Below are positions 12,057 through 23,839 of a stretch of DNA of 64,000 nt, one piece after another. The first letter of the stretch is position 1; every line of letters starts with the position of its first letter. Location of the stretch: assembly GCF_000203795.2 (NCBI RefSeq), contig NW_006281102.1, positions 1,478,582-1,542,581 on the forward strand, written 5' to 3'. The translations under genes were made by a program, and so were the position numbers. Source of the stretch: Batrachochytrium dendrobatidis JAM81. Lineage: Eukaryota; Chytridiomycota; Chytridiomycetes; Rhizophydiales. The notes under the pieces are model-generated. The model did no database searches. It was not told the DNA's origin and saw only the letters and a list, made by a program, of their open reading frames with translations.

Positions 12057-15000
12057 TCACAGTTCGATCGGCTTCTCCACTGGTTTGCGATAGTGGCGTA
12101 TCTGTGTTCCTGGCTCCTGCGGCTTGAATGGTGCATGTGCTCCATACGGTTTAGGAATAGGTAATGTTCCCAGTCCCGTTGCATCGGGAATATATGCATT
12201 GGGTCGTGGCTCTGCCATGGTTCGCACTTTGCCATACATATAAAAATCATCGTCGTCCCTAAATTGTCTTCTCATGTTAGTATCCGAGTTTATAAATTTC
12301 ACCGTCATCTCATGATCGCTATAATACTAAACTTACACATCAACAAGCCGGCCCACTTGCTCGCGTAGATTACGTTCCTTGATCGCTCTTTGTTTACTTT
12401 CTTTGCGCATTCGAGTCTTTTCCATTCGTATAAAATCTCGCTCAATCTGCTCAGTAGGAATATCTCCCTTTTCTAGTCTCATCACTGCTTCCTCAACCAA
12501 TGCTTCCTTTTCGCTTTTTTCTTGATACAGATTCATTGCGTGGGATTGGTACATGGCCAGCTCGGATACTTTTGACATCATAGTGCGTGTAACATGTTTA
12601 ATGCGCTTGGTTAGATCGTTGAGCTTGCGTGTCACTTGATAAGTCTCTTGTTTGCCATCGAGAGTCTGTTTTTTGAGCCGATTAGTAAGTGTTGCTATTT
12701 CTTCCATAATCAAGTCTTTCTCCAACAGTTTTTCCTATTCATGGTGACATTTCAATTTGCAGTAAAAAATTAACAAACTGCAAATTCAAGTGCATTTTGA
12801 CCTATCAATCTAAAAAATTCCAAAAATACAAATACCTCTCTGGTTGCAAGCATGTCTTCTAGCCGCTCAATCTTTTTCAGTAGTTCTATGGGTGTTGGAT
12901 CGGCCCCGTTTAAATTTCTACATCGTTTAGGATCATCTGGATTCTCCATTTCCCGAGACAAATCTATTACATATTTCCTCAGCTTATCTCTTTCCCTTTC
13001 TAGCTTTTCAATCTCAATTTGATACACCCCTACAAGAGGCTCGTCCCTTTTTAGCAGATCAATCTTGCGTTTCAGCTCAGTAGCAATTAATGCCAATTTT
13101 CTAATCTCGTCCTCTCGCTCGCGCAAACCCAGCTCGCCTTTACTCATTATTTCAACTTGGACATTCAGACGCTCATATATGATACAGAGCTCGTCGTTGC
13201 GGTCAAGGAGGTGGACACCTACCATATTGCGCTCTTTTATGAGCTGTTCGTAGCGCAATTTTATGGCAAGCATTTCTTGCTCAGCGCTGTTGATATGAGT
13301 ATTGAGAGATTCGAGTGAAGCCAGATGCTGATCGATCTGATCACGGCGATCACGGTATTGCATCATGAGTTTATTGGCTTCATTTTTGAGTGAATCTCGA
13401 CCTGCGTATGCTGCACTGTTTTCCTGTTTCCTTTTCTATAGGTTATTTTACCAGTATACAACCTTTATAGTCAGTCAAAAGTACTTGCATAGATATTAGA
13501 AATAACTGGTGCCTCTGTCAAAGACCAAGAAAAAATACTGACTACTTACCGACAACTCACGATCTTTGTTATAAATTTCGTGTCGTAAAATCTCAATCTC
13601 GTTGGATAAAATTTTAATCTTTTCCTTCATTTCTGCGGCTCGCTGAGTTGACGACTGGATATGATTCAAATATTTGTTGCGCTCATTCTTGACCAGCTCG
13701 TACAGAGCTCCAAAATCTTTTAACCTGCCAGCAGCTTCAATTGCTCGTTTTGACGCATCCATGATGCTGATTTCTTTAGCAGCTGTATCTCCCTTGATAG
13801 CCCGGGTTTTAGCTTGAATACGAACCACTTCACGTGCGCGAATGTCTTTTTCCATCTTAATCTCATCAACAGCACGGACGGCAGCCAAGTACTCGTTACT
13901 AGCAGACTCCAATTCACTCTCAAGTCGTTTGTTTGCAGCTACCTGCTCTTGTAATTCCTCCATTTCATTTGTTTCTACTTTTTCTTGCATGAGAAAATCA
14001 TACGTTGCAACATCAATAAGTTTGCGTAGTCGGGTGTTTTCCTTATGGTAGAATTTCTCGTCTGCTTTTGCAAATTCGAGCTGACGTCGGTAATCTTCTG
14101 CTTGCTTGCGTATCGATGGAGTCGACATTTTGATGTTATTCACTGTAGTTTCGAGTCGACGATGCAGTTTAAGCTGTGTGTCTTTTTCTCGAATCACTCT
14201 TAATACGGTATCGTGCTCACGTTTGATATCATGGATAGTTTTTTTTGCACTTAAATCCAATCGCACTCGTTCAGCCTTTTGAAAAGTTAGCTGCTCTTTT
14301 GCCAGCTCATGTTCTTTAAAAATATCATCCACTTGACGCTCCATTGCATGTATCAGCCCTCGGCGTTCCTCATAATCAGCAGCTTGGCCCATCCGCATAT
14401 TTTCTAAATCATGCTTTTTTTTTGCTAGCCGTTCCAGTTCTTTGTCCAACTGGGAAGTCAATGTCAATTGCTTTGAATTCTCTCCTCCTAAACTCTGGAT
14501 TGCGTCTTTCAGCACATCCACTTGCTTTTGGATCTTCAAAGGTGTTTCAGTTGCTTTAGCCAATGAAATGACAAACTTTTCCCTTTCTTTTTCGAGCCGA
14601 TCACGCTCAATTGCAACTACTTCATATGTGGATTGCTTTTCTTCCATGTCTTTTTGGAGGTTTTCGACTTGATGGCGGCGTTGATGTATATCCATTTTCA
14701 AATCTTTTGTTGCAGTAATAAGTTGGGGTTCTAGCATGTCGGCCTTGTGGCGACGAATTTCTTCTATATCATGAACTAAATCCTGTTTTTGTTTGGATAG
14801 TTCATCCGTTTCTTTTTGCAGCTTTGACTCGCGCTCAAAAGCTAAATCCACTTCATTCTGTGCCTAATTACTCGAGTGATGGTTGGCATATTGTTATCAT
14901 CAATATTGCATTGTTATAGTATTATACAATGAACTGAAAGCTTTCAATACTTGGTTTTAGTCATTCTGACTCTACTTACTTTAAGAAGCTCACGCTTGAG

Positions 15001-15819
15001 TTCACCAATTTCGGCATTGCCGGAAAACTGTTTGGATACAGCTCGATCCCGTTCAAGCTTCTGCATGGTGACTTCCTTTACACTTGCTTTGAGTTTTTTA
15101 GCAATATTCTTTTCATACTCGTTGAATCGGATCAAGAAACCATGCATGCGCAAGAAACTCTGCTTGAAATGCTCAATCCTGAATTTTAAACATGGTCGGG
15201 TATATTAGCATGTGCTACCATGGCTTTGTAAATTGATTCAACCAAAAAACTAAGCATCCAGGATCGTGATAGTACAAGCATGATGAAAATTGGTCAGCAA
15301 ATACTAAATCGACTTACTGGGATTCTTGTACCTCCTTTTTTCCTTTTAGGGCCTCCAAGGACTTGTAGGCGGGAGAAGTTTCAATATTAAACAGTCCGCT
15401 GAGATAGTACTGGTCTTCCTCGTGGTCTTCAGTGTTTGACTCTCGAGATATAAGAGTGGTTTTGTTTCCTGGGGTTCCCTGGACGGATACACTACCCAAT
15501 TTGGATGATTGAATCAGTTTTGATTGCAACGCGATATCATCGCTGGCTGTGTTGGTGACGGATGGGGAGGGTATATCTGTCAATGTGGTGGATATTTCTG
15601 TTGTGGATGCTATCCCTGTTTGTTCAATATGGGATGGTCCATCAGTCCCATCTACGCTTTTCCAGTCACAATAAAAATTACATTATGTATTCAATCTTTA
15701 GCTTATTATTTTTTGACTGGAATATAAAGTTGCTCAACTAGATATACAGCATAACTTGTGTGGCCAAAAACCCAAATAGATGCATGCTTAGTCTTGTACT
15801 TGCCTTGTGTATGAGACAT
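12057..15819 (-). CDS. CCDC146: CCDC146/MBO2-type coiled-coil protein of centriole and flagellum
   Basis: Seven exons: 15819-15800, 15656-15318, 15178-14980, 14863-13550, 13435-12836, 12734-12337 and 12258-12057. All phases join, giving 1,023 residues (human CCDC146 is about 955). After a Ser/Thr-rich N terminus of about 120 residues nearly everything is heptad-rich coiled coil, for example ETDELSKQKQDLVHDIEEIR. Family hallmarks are NDELCIIYERLNVQ in the central part and the C-terminal block YMYGKVRTMAEPRPNAYIP, LPIPKPYGAHAPFKP and EPGTQIRHYRKP. In animals and algae the family sits at centrioles or axonemal microtubules and supports flagellar assembly or beat. Its presence implies a flagellated zoospore. 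The 20-nt first exon (MSHTQG) is the least certain part. A family B element begins 57 bp upstream of the start. Confidence 0.9.
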
Positions 15820-15875
15820 GATGATTTAGCCCGTATCCAGAATGTCTTGTAGCAATAACGTGTATTATAGCTGGT

Positions 15876-16899
15876 GGCAAAAGAAATGAGAATGGAGAGA
15901 TGGAAAATAAAATGAGAAATTGTCAGCGCCATCAGTGTGTTTTTTGCAAATATCGGTGGATTGTTCATCTGTTGATTTGAATGGCACGAGCATACATTGC
16001 TCGTATCTCCTTACCACGACGACAATCTGATTTGTCGTCACGGTCAGTTTGCTAACCGGCTTGCCGCTCCTCTCGATTCAATATACGACATCGCTCATTT
16101 GGTTTAGCGGCAGCTGCTTGCTGATCTTGGTGCTGTTTTGACAGGCGTCAAAGTTTCACATGGTATAGTATGTATATTAACTTAAAACTGTTATTTCCAA
16201 AATGCTGCAACAACAGCTTGCTTGATGCTGTCTGAATACTATCAAAATATGATGAGATTGGGTTGTTGGAATATAAATAAATGGAAGTTTCTGCGTTTTC
16301 ACTCCCTTTGTCGCTTAATGAATCGTTATTGACATTATGGATAGGCAAAACCATAAAATACATATTCTATTAGAGTTGAGACGATATCAAGGTTTAACAA
16401 TACACGAGAGTCTGCTGGTAACTATAAAACGATCAAAATTTAACGCCATTAATAAAGATGACGATGCAGTTGTGGAACAGACAATTCATTGGGTGAATCG
16501 AGAGAGGTGGATAGTCCCAAAAACAATCCATCCTGTTTCTCGCTCAAAGATCGAGCTCCAACAAGCGCAAGCAAAAACCATCAGCATTTAGATGTTGATG
16601 GGTGCCGTGTACGCTTGGTTGCAACACTGCATTATGCACGAGCCTGGACTGTATGCGAAGCCTCCCATCTCTCATTCTGATGGCGACGCGAACTTGCAGC
16701 CTATAGACGCGAATCTATCCCGAAGCCCCTTCCCCAGACTCCAAAGGGCACTGTGAATTGATAGTGAGAGTTGCAGAGGCAACAAATAGCCCAACCATAC
16801 AAAAAAGTGGTTGAATGAAATCGGTATACTTTTTAAATGATACACATTGCAAATGGTTGACAATCTTTCATTTATCTTTCCGCTCTCATCTCTTTTGTC
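15876..16899. mobile_element. Family B TIR element, long copy (about 1.02 kb)
   Basis: The left end (15876 onward, GGCAAAAGAAATGAGAATGG) and the reverse complement of the right end (GACAAAAGAGATGAGAGCGG, reading back from 16899) form imperfect terminal inverted repeats of about 45 bp. Both run on through a purine tract to aaattgtcagc / agattgtcaacc. The left 346 bp of the interior (15909-16254) recur at 23850-24195 with no net length change and only a few base differences. One 84-codon frame (16337-16591, plus) exists inside but resembles no transposase I know. It lies immediately upstream of the CCDC146 start, on the promoter side. Confidence 0.72.
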
Positions 16900-17589
16900 A
16901 ATAGCTGAAAAGGAATATGGTAGAATCAGCATCTGCAACAATTTCCCTGTGTGTATACTTGTAAGATTATACAGTGCAGCCACGTGCGATAATCCAAGAC
17001 TAGATGACCCAAATACAGCTTTTTAGAAGCAATCCGCCATCCAAATCAATATCTTCGCTTGAATTCGTCTAGAAAACCCGGGTGTGGCACAAGGAACTTG
17101 GTTCCAAAGCATTTACATGCTTCAGAATAGATTCTGAGACATGGAGCTTGAACATTAGAATGGATCTACAGCCTGAATCAATTGAGTTTAGGCTTGAAAT
17201 TGCTTTGAATTTACTAGATTGGTGGCTATTGCAATGGACTTGTAGATGATCTTTGCTTTGAAGACGAGTGTATTATTCGCACAGTAAAGCAGAATATAAT
17301 GAGTGGATATGTCCAAGCATGACAACAAGAACGAGTAAAACAAACTGATAGCCGCTAGCATAGAAATTATCCGTATGGTAACAGCCAATAATGAACCAGA
17401 GCATGGGGCATCTCAAGTGTGGATATACTGTAATACTCTCATGTGCTAACAGCACATTGCGGTTAGATAAAGGCTCGAGTTGCAGAACGTTAGAGGTTCA
17501 TCAGAGGCTGAAACTCCGCTCCTACGTTTCATATTCCCATCTCCTTTTCATAAGCTATCCTCTATCTGTTATATAATCACCCATTAGGA
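16900..17589. other. Intergenic gap upstream of the Ser-rich gene
   Basis: About 690 bp between the family B element and the ATG at 17590. It presumably contains the promoter of the downstream gene. I see no further gene or repeat. Confidence 0.4.
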
Positions 17590-19743
17590 ATGTCAGGCCA
17601 GATATTACATTCAAGGCTATCTTGGAATCCATTTTCAACCCAAGACTCTCAGATCATGAACAACGACAACTGTGATCATGATGATCATGTGAATGTCATG
17701 ACCAAAGCCATGCGTCGAGTTAGTATGGCATTACTTCCCAGCTGGCCATCTCAACCAGATCTATCAGATCTGGTCGATGGTCAAGATGAACCTGCGAATG
17801 AAGGCGCTCCGTCAGTAATAGACGTACATCCTGCACGCCATCGATCTTTCAACACGACGGTCGTTGATCACCAACAACATCTGCAAAGCAAGTCGTTGAA
17901 GGAGAGCAACAAGGTCAGTCTATTGTCAATAGATGAGGACTTTGGACCAAGCATAGCCAGCAGCATCAACAATTCTCTTGGCTATCGTGGACACTATAGG
18001 AGCAGCACTGTAGATACTCAGCTCAAGTATGACAATGGCATGGGATTTGGGACCAAACCCCAACGACACCTGTCCATTAGTACAAATAATAGCTGCAATA
18101 TCTATGCTGCTCAGTCGTCTCCCAAAACCATCAACGATGGCAAGCAAAAATCATGGAAAGCTAGATTGACATCTAAACTACGTAATGGGCTCGGAAAACA
18201 TGATGATGATTCGGAGAATCATCAAGAGCAGATAACACAGCTATCACCCATCCATCCCTGTCGTCACGGTGTTCATATTGTAAATCCTGCCACTTCGTTT
18301 AACCAGAGTACCTATTCAGAAGCAGGTGTTGTCGCAGCTAACAATATCATTTGTCGATCCACGAGTACGGGTGGTAATCGACTTAAAATTCAATCCATGC
18401 ACATAGGGCCAGACCAACTGTTGTCTAAAATGAATGCTAGACAAGACCCAATTATCAGTAGCGAAATACATCCCAAACCACTGCTCTCTGAATCTGCCCA
18501 TTCCGATCCTAGTAAATCCAGCCGAGTATTCGTCAAAGGCTCGCACAAGTCTAAACGTGTCTTGTATTGGCTCAAAAAACTGCCAGTCTTCCAGTCCAAG
18601 CAGTCAGCTCATGAAGAGTCTGCTAGTTTACCCATGCATAGACTTAATGTGCCTGCCGCGATCAATTGTTCAAAAGATATATCACATCTCTCTCACGATC
18701 CTCCCCTTTCGGCTCCGCATGAATCTTCCTCTGCATCAATCATCACTCTAAACTCTGGCCATCAAGCCATTGATCGTCCTCGTGCAAGCGAATCCGATAT
18801 TACTCGCACATCTAGTCATTTTGCCATGTCCACTCCTTTGCCGCCTGCAAAGAAGCTCAATTCTTCCATGATGGCAGCACCGATTTTTCAGCAGGATAAT
18901 GCGTCTACTTGGAGCACTCCCGCCTTTTGTCGTCAAGATGCACCTTTTGCTCACACTCCCGATCGCAGTATTGCCAAGCAACCCGATACTATGCTTGCAT
19001 TCAAGCAATCAAGGGAAAGAAAGGCAAGCGAATCTATCATGCTGCAGTCCTGGAATCCAGCACAAACATCCATGCCTTTTCAACATGTCCGTGGTAAAAC
19101 CATGATGGACTTGACTGATTCGACGCGCGCATCGTCATTTGCAACCCAGCAGCAAGTATCAAGCCTGCATTCGCTTATGCACCAGCCTACTGCTACTACT
19201 AGCCGGTTCTCTACATCACTTAACCATCGTCAATCGGAATTGGTTCATCACAGATTGCAAGACATATATACCTCTGAACAGAGTTTTGATATTCCCCAAG
19301 AATGGAATACACCTACTGACTCTGTTATCTCCCTTCCCTCGCCAGCTGATTTGCCGATTGTAACAGCCCAATCTAGTATATCCAGCATTTTACATGTCGA
19401 TTTCAAGTCTGACTCGTCAATCCAACCACAGTATCATACTTATCTACCTTCACCACCAAAAATCGATACGTTTGTGCTTCCCAAAAGCACCCTCCTATCC
19501 CCGCTTCATATCAATGTGCTTAGTATGCATCAAAAAGAGGAAAAAGAGGACATGTTTGACTCTGTTGCATTTGGTAAGCTTCACTCATCCACTCTATCTG
19601 ATGCATTTGGCCCAAAGGATTCTCCCACGTCAGATTCAAAACATTCAACAATTTCACCATCAATACCCTCTGCTAGCTTTGCTGTTGGACAGCTCGATAC
19701 ATTGATTCGTTGTATCGGTCAAGAGATAAATTACTATGATTAA
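17590..19743 (+). CDS. Ser-rich, probably disordered protein of unknown function
   Basis: A single uninterrupted frame of 717 codons starting MSGQILHSRLSWNPF. Composition is rich in Ser, His, Gln and Pro with no recognisable domain, signal peptide or membrane segment. Two basic, probably helical patches stand out: KSWKARLTSKLRNGLGKHD at about residue 183 and KSKRVLYWLKKLPVFQSK at about residue 318. Such patches could bind acidic lipid or nucleic acid, but this is inference. SRxS/RxxS-like sites are frequent, so phosphorylation is plausible. The length of the frame in an AT-rich genome, and its coding-like codon pattern, support it as a real gene even though I cannot assign it. Confidence 0.75.
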   Translation: MSGQILHSRLSWNPFSTQDSQIMNNDNCDHDDHVNVMTKAMRRVSMALLPSWPSQPDLSDLVDGQDEPANEGAPSVIDVHPARHRSFNTTVVDHQQHLQSKSLKESNKVSLLSIDEDFGPSIASSINNSLGYRGHYRSSTVDTQLKYDNGMGFGTKPQRHLSISTNNSCNIYAAQSSPKTINDGKQKSWKARLTSKLRNGLGKHDDDSENHQEQITQLSPIHPCRHGVHIVNPATSFNQSTYSEAGVVAANNIICRSTSTGGNRLKIQSMHIGPDQLLSKMNARQDPIISSEIHPKPLLSESAHSDPSKSSRVFVKGSHKSKRVLYWLKKLPVFQSKQSAHEESASLPMHRLNVPAAINCSKDISHLSHDPPLSAPHESSSASIITLNSGHQAIDRPRASESDITRTSSHFAMSTPLPPAKKLNSSMMAAPIFQQDNASTWSTPAFCRQDAPFAHTPDRSIAKQPDTMLAFKQSRERKASESIMLQSWNPAQTSMPFQHVRGKTMMDLTDSTRASSFATQQQVSSLHSLMHQPTATTSRFSTSLNHRQSELVHHRLQDIYTSEQSFDIPQEWNTPTDSVISLPSPADLPIVTAQSSISSILHVDFKSDSSIQPQYHTYLPSPPKIDTFVLPKSTLLSPLHINVLSMHQKEEKEDMFDSVAFGKLHSSTLSDAFGPKDSPTSDSKHSTISPSIPSASFAVGQLDTLIRCIGQEINYYD

Positions 19744-20223
19744 ACTTGTCTTGAACTGCTACACTTTTTGCTGCTGTTGATCGAGATATACCACCATGTT
19801 GTTTTGATGTTCAAAATTCATCTGAAAATTGAAACCATACATCAAAATAAAACATTGATTGCATATTATCCAGCGTATTTTATGTGTAAAAACAGCATTG
19901 GGCTCTAATGTTATAAACTCTTGTTGCATCTTAAATCATACATTTGCAATCTAGTTCAAGAAACCAATCTCGGGAATACAACTATATATGCCAAACACCA
20001 CAAACAAAACCGATCGACTAAAAAGTTCAACTGACATTGGTCATGAAACTGGCTGTTTATTATACACTTTGACACGAATATGACTGTAAATAGCAATGCA
20101 TTTGGATGAATCCAATTTGAGATCTGAGTGGAAATCAGACATTCTTGTTGGATTAAAGTTGTAAATATTTTACTCAAACTCAATCTCAATTCTATCAACA
20201 CTGAGAACTCTAATCCCAACACC
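19744..20223. other. Intergenic, with a degenerate family A end
   Basis: Mostly AT-rich spacer. At about 20038-20095 the string catgaaactggctgtttatt..atacacttt..cgaatatgactgtaa matches the right end of family A in diverged form (compare the reverse complement of 24941-25000). This lies just upstream of the pyruvate-carrier gene. Confidence 0.5.
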
Positions 20224-20951
20224 ATGGCATCAGCAGCAAGCCAATCATGGGCATCCAGGTTTCTCAACCACCCTGCAGGTACTATGAAGACCATCATCCA
20301 GCAATGCACTCTTATGATTTTTGGCTAACGACAACTTTGGTTAAACTTGAATGACAATCTAGGACCCAAGACTATTCACTTTTGGGCTCCTGCTATGAAA
20401 TGGGTACAGCTTGACCTATCTTGGCCATGATAATGAGTTATATCATATGGACAGACTGTTATTTGTATACTGTTGTAGCGTCGTGACGTTATTCTGTTAC
20501 TGACTCTGCTGATGCATATCTGTTGTATCTCATAGGGTCTTGTTATTGCAGGTCTTGGTGACCTCCAACGGCCAGCAGACAAGCTCAGCTTGACACAGAC
20601 CACTGGTAATGCTATCATCTCCATTGCTATTACATCCACTTCAAATACCAGTTGCTAACAACAACATTTTTCACCTTTGTATCTGCGCTATTGTTTAGCT
20701 CTTGCGGCTACTGGCATTATCTGGTCCAGGTACTCTCTAGTTATTATCCCAAAGAACTACAATCTGTTTTCAGTAAATGTTTTTGTTGGAGCGATTGGAT
20801 GTTATCAATTATTCCGGATCTGGCAGTACGTATTTTTGTTGGATCCATCACATTATGAAAAAGGTTGAATATCATTTAATAAAGCTGCTAACTTTACACT
20901 ACTTTGAATTTCAGATACAATCAAGGACTCAAGGCTGCTGGATCTACGTAG
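20224..20951 (+). CDS. Mitochondrial pyruvate carrier subunit, MPC2 type
   Basis: Five exons: 20224-20278, 20363-20403, 20536-20605, 20699-20825 and 20915-20951. All phases join, giving 109 residues. The exons together read through the family signature: HPAGPKTIHFWAPAMKWG, GLVIAGLGDLQRPADKLS, LAATGIIWSRYSLVIIPKNY and NLFSVNVFVGAIGCYQL. MPC2-type subunits pair with MPC1 in the inner mitochondrial membrane to import pyruvate. Three short hydrophobic segments fit that topology. At 109 residues it is slightly short for the family because the C-terminal tail after RIWQ is brief (YNQGLKAAGST). No MPC1 is seen in the window. Confidence 0.93.
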
Positions 20952-21193
20952 CTTTTGGCGTTTAAGGCATCCAGAATAATGCCTTGCTGTTAATTCAGAG
21001 TTTAACAAATAAACATTTTGATCATGAGCGCATGATTGTCGGAGCAATCATGATTTATTTATTATTAGCTATTTGTTATTTGTTATTTAAAAGGCATATC
21101 CAATATGAGCCATATCTATGCAGTCGAAATGCAGTGTCGAGACAACACTAGATTGAGTCGAAATAGTTTTTTGTACAAAAATTGTATCTCGAA

Positions 21194-22129
21194 ATGCAGA
21201 AACGAAGAGGATTCAAGCCAGATATCCAGGATGAGGACACTCTGCGACCAGAAGATATCTTGGACGAACAGGGTAAGCTGTGTCACTGCTTTGACTTATT
21301 CTATACTGGCTTCAAGTCAGTATAAGTGATTTACACTCGACTGAGCAGCGTATGCCAACAGCTCATCTGGAATGATTCTTGTATGGATACACCTTTTTAT
21401 CAATAGCTCAAGAAACAGTCATTGAAAAGTTTAAGGAGGAAGATGACCAACGAAACTACATATTCAAGGTATTTAAAGATGTGTCTGCAGACACAGTATT
21501 AATACACATTGCATGCATCCCAAGTGTTGGCTAACTAGGCCAATTCCTTTGCTCAATGCGTTTTAGATTATGTTTACTCTGCTTGCTTGGTCATTTACAG
21601 CAGTGTAGGTCCCATATTGCAGTATCTAGTCATCTCGATCAACACATACAATTATGTCCAGTTGCTAATGAGCGTTTGCATATCTAGATACATGGTATTT
21701 GCATTCAACAAGGCAAATCCAGACAGCCCAACATTTGCTACAGAATCCTACTTTGAATCTGAAATTATATTCCCACGGATGTATCAATCCTGCATATGGG
21801 TATCATTGATGGTCACACTTTTATCACCAGTGTTTCTTTATGCACCGTCAACTTTTAATCCAGGAGTGATTCCCACAAGGGATCAGCCTGTATCTATGTG
21901 GACCGTGGCGTTTTACATTCATCTCATGGTGTCCATTATCCCTTTGGCAGCAATGGTAAGCCTGCATGGCCCCCACGTGAAAGTGATCATGACCCAGGCA
22001 GAATACGTTTTGTGGGGATTACCAGTCATCAACGTTTTGGTGATGGGATATATTGCAAGGGAAATGGTTCGTGTGCATTCAGAGATTGACGAGTTGAATG
22101 ACAAGAAATATGTTCTCAAGGGTGCTTGA
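21194..22129 (+). CDS. Four-helix membrane protein, unknown function
   Basis: Three exons: 21194-21272, 21407-21468 and 21539-22129, giving 243 residues. The N-terminal 60 residues are hydrophilic (MQKRRGFKPDIQDEDTLRPE). Four hydrophobic segments follow: about 65-95 (CLVIYSSVGPILQYLVISI), about 135-155 (WVSLMVTLLSPVFLY), about 175-197 (VAFYIHLMVSIIPLAAMVSL) and about 212-230 (YVLWGLPVINVLVMGYIA). The tail is charged (REMVRVHSEIDELNDKKY). I do not recognise the family. The third exon was started at 21539 because the AG at 21566 would shift into a frame that stops within 14 codons. The 3' UTR runs into a family A fragment starting at about 22168. Confidence 0.65.
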
Positions 22130-22167
22130 ACAGCATATCTCAAAATGGATGTATTGGCTTGATTAGA

Positions 22168-22297
22168 CCTTTGTGAACATCCTATGATGGTCGTTGTGTT
22201 TTGAGAAACTGACATGTCAATTTCCAGTAGAAAAGTGCAAACATTGAAGCATTGTTCATTGCAAGATAAATATAGAAAAGTTTATTTTACGTGAATA
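22168..22297. mobile_element. Family A element, right-end fragment
   Basis: Positions 22168-22235 (tttgtgaacatcctatgatg onward) are nearly identical to 25271-25338 inside the complete copy at 24941-25408. The fragment ends in the terminal motif ttattttacgtgaatac at about 22297. It has no left end, so it is truncated. It lies just past the stop codon of the preceding gene. Confidence 0.7.
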
Positions 22298-22354
22298 CAG
22301 CTATAAATACCAATTGCATTTCTTTTTTTTTAAAACCATCAAACTCTAAACAAG

Positions 22355-23480
22355 TCACTGACGACTCCAACCCGTGTTCGAAGGTGTATTGCCACCACTA
22401 CTCGACACCTGCAACCCATACTGTTGTTGGGAGGAAGAAATTATATTACTGTTGGGATTAGCGGTGTACAACTGCCCATATGAATCCTGTCTAGCAACTC
22501 CCGATCCATTCCCAAAATGCTGATTAACTGGTGCATGCTGCTGCTGGTTGGGTGTACTGTACTGTTGTTGCTGGACCATGGACAGGATTTGTGCTCTACG
22601 GTTAAAGTCATCAGCATTGGATTGAAACGATGCAGCAGAAATTTCAAATGTCATGGTAAGGCATCGTATCCAATCAACATAGTCAGTAGAAGTTTTGCAA
22701 ACAAAGCGAAGATCAGCTCTAGCCAGATGCAGGACAAATGTGCATGCAGAATTGAGAGCAACTTCGTCAGAGATGGCACGAACTTCATCGAAATGAATAA
22801 ATACTGGCGAATCTGCTCTGGACTCGGATGGAAGAATGACTAGAAGCGGGGTTGCTAAAGCAATAAGAATTGATTGTGAATATACAGGGTCGATACAGGA
22901 AAATATAGCTCTTGAAATAAATAGGGTTTATAGGCTTATCAATAATTGAATATATATTCATACCTTTGACGGCAGCAAATGCCACATTGCCTAGCCAAGG
23001 AATAGAGCGAGCATCGACAGGTTTGGCAGGATCAGACACAAATAGCAGCTCATAAACTGACTGAATGTCTTGTATAGAGATGGGAGCGCACAATACCATG
23101 TATTTGTCCGAGCTGATAAGACCTTTTTTCAGACCAACCACGGATCGCTTGATCAGAAATGTTGAATTTGTCGGAGGCATGTAGCCAGAAGAAGGAACAG
23201 AAAGTGGCCCAGAGATGTGGTGGAAAGCGAGATCTGATGATTGCCTATGTTGTAAAGGAGTGGTATTAGCAGCCGCAGAATGGGCCGTGGCATGAGTGGA
23301 GTAAGGGAGATGGTACTGCTGGTAGTGGATGGTTGGTTGCTGTAGTGCACCCGCCGGTATACTTGATAATGGTACACTTTCATTTGCACTTGCGGGTGGG
23401 CTGGGCAGTATAGTTATTGATGAGGGTGAATGGGTAGTCTCATTGTTCGTATAGACAGTCTTACCAGAAGCACTCTGCAT
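22355..23480 (-). CDS. PH-like-domain protein with Gln/Ser-rich flanks
   Basis: Two exons: 23480-22964 and 22854-22355, giving 338 residues. Residues 1-95 are Ser/Pro/His-rich. From about 105 to 245 the pattern fits a pleckstrin-homology-like fold: FLIKRSVVGLKKGLISSDKY, then YELLFVSDPAKPVD, FIHFDEVRAISDEVALNSAC and a terminal helix with the typical Trp (STDYVDWIRCLTMTFEIS). The C-terminal 80 residues are Gln/Asn/Ser-rich. PH-like domains usually bind phosphoinositides or proteins at membranes; the partner cannot be told here. The intron is placed at GTATG...TTTAG with phase 1 on both sides. A divergent PH-like superfamily member other than a classic PH domain is possible. Confidence 0.6.
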
Positions 23481-23839
23481 AGTTTATATCGATAAGTTGA
23501 AGGGCAATCAAGTCCAACCTACTCGTTATATATGAATTTTGTACATGGGATTAGCAGCTGCCAGAGCCTGTAATAGTTGGCGACGCGTTTCGATCCGTCA
23601 ATTTCATGCAACTTGTCCAGTTAAACCCTTGAAAATGGATATTCAAGGGTTTAGTTCAGACTGTCAGCATCCATACACACTCATTTAAGCTCTATCAAAC
23701 TAAACCATCGTTTTAACTGTCAGGCGCTTTGCAATAGGTTTCAGATAATTGGCACAAGGTCAATTTGATAATACCCTGAGCTAATTTGTAGCATTCTGGA
23801 TTGCCAAGCCACCTATATCACATCTGGTACAAAAGGCAT
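23481..23839. other. Intergenic gap
   Basis: AT-rich region upstream of the PH-like gene, up to the family B element. I see no gene or repeat in it. Confidence 0.35.

Noticed and set aside
16337..16591. 84-codon frame inside the long family B element, considered as a transposase remnant
   Set aside because: No DDE, HTH or zinc-binding pattern is visible, and the short copy of the element lacks this part.
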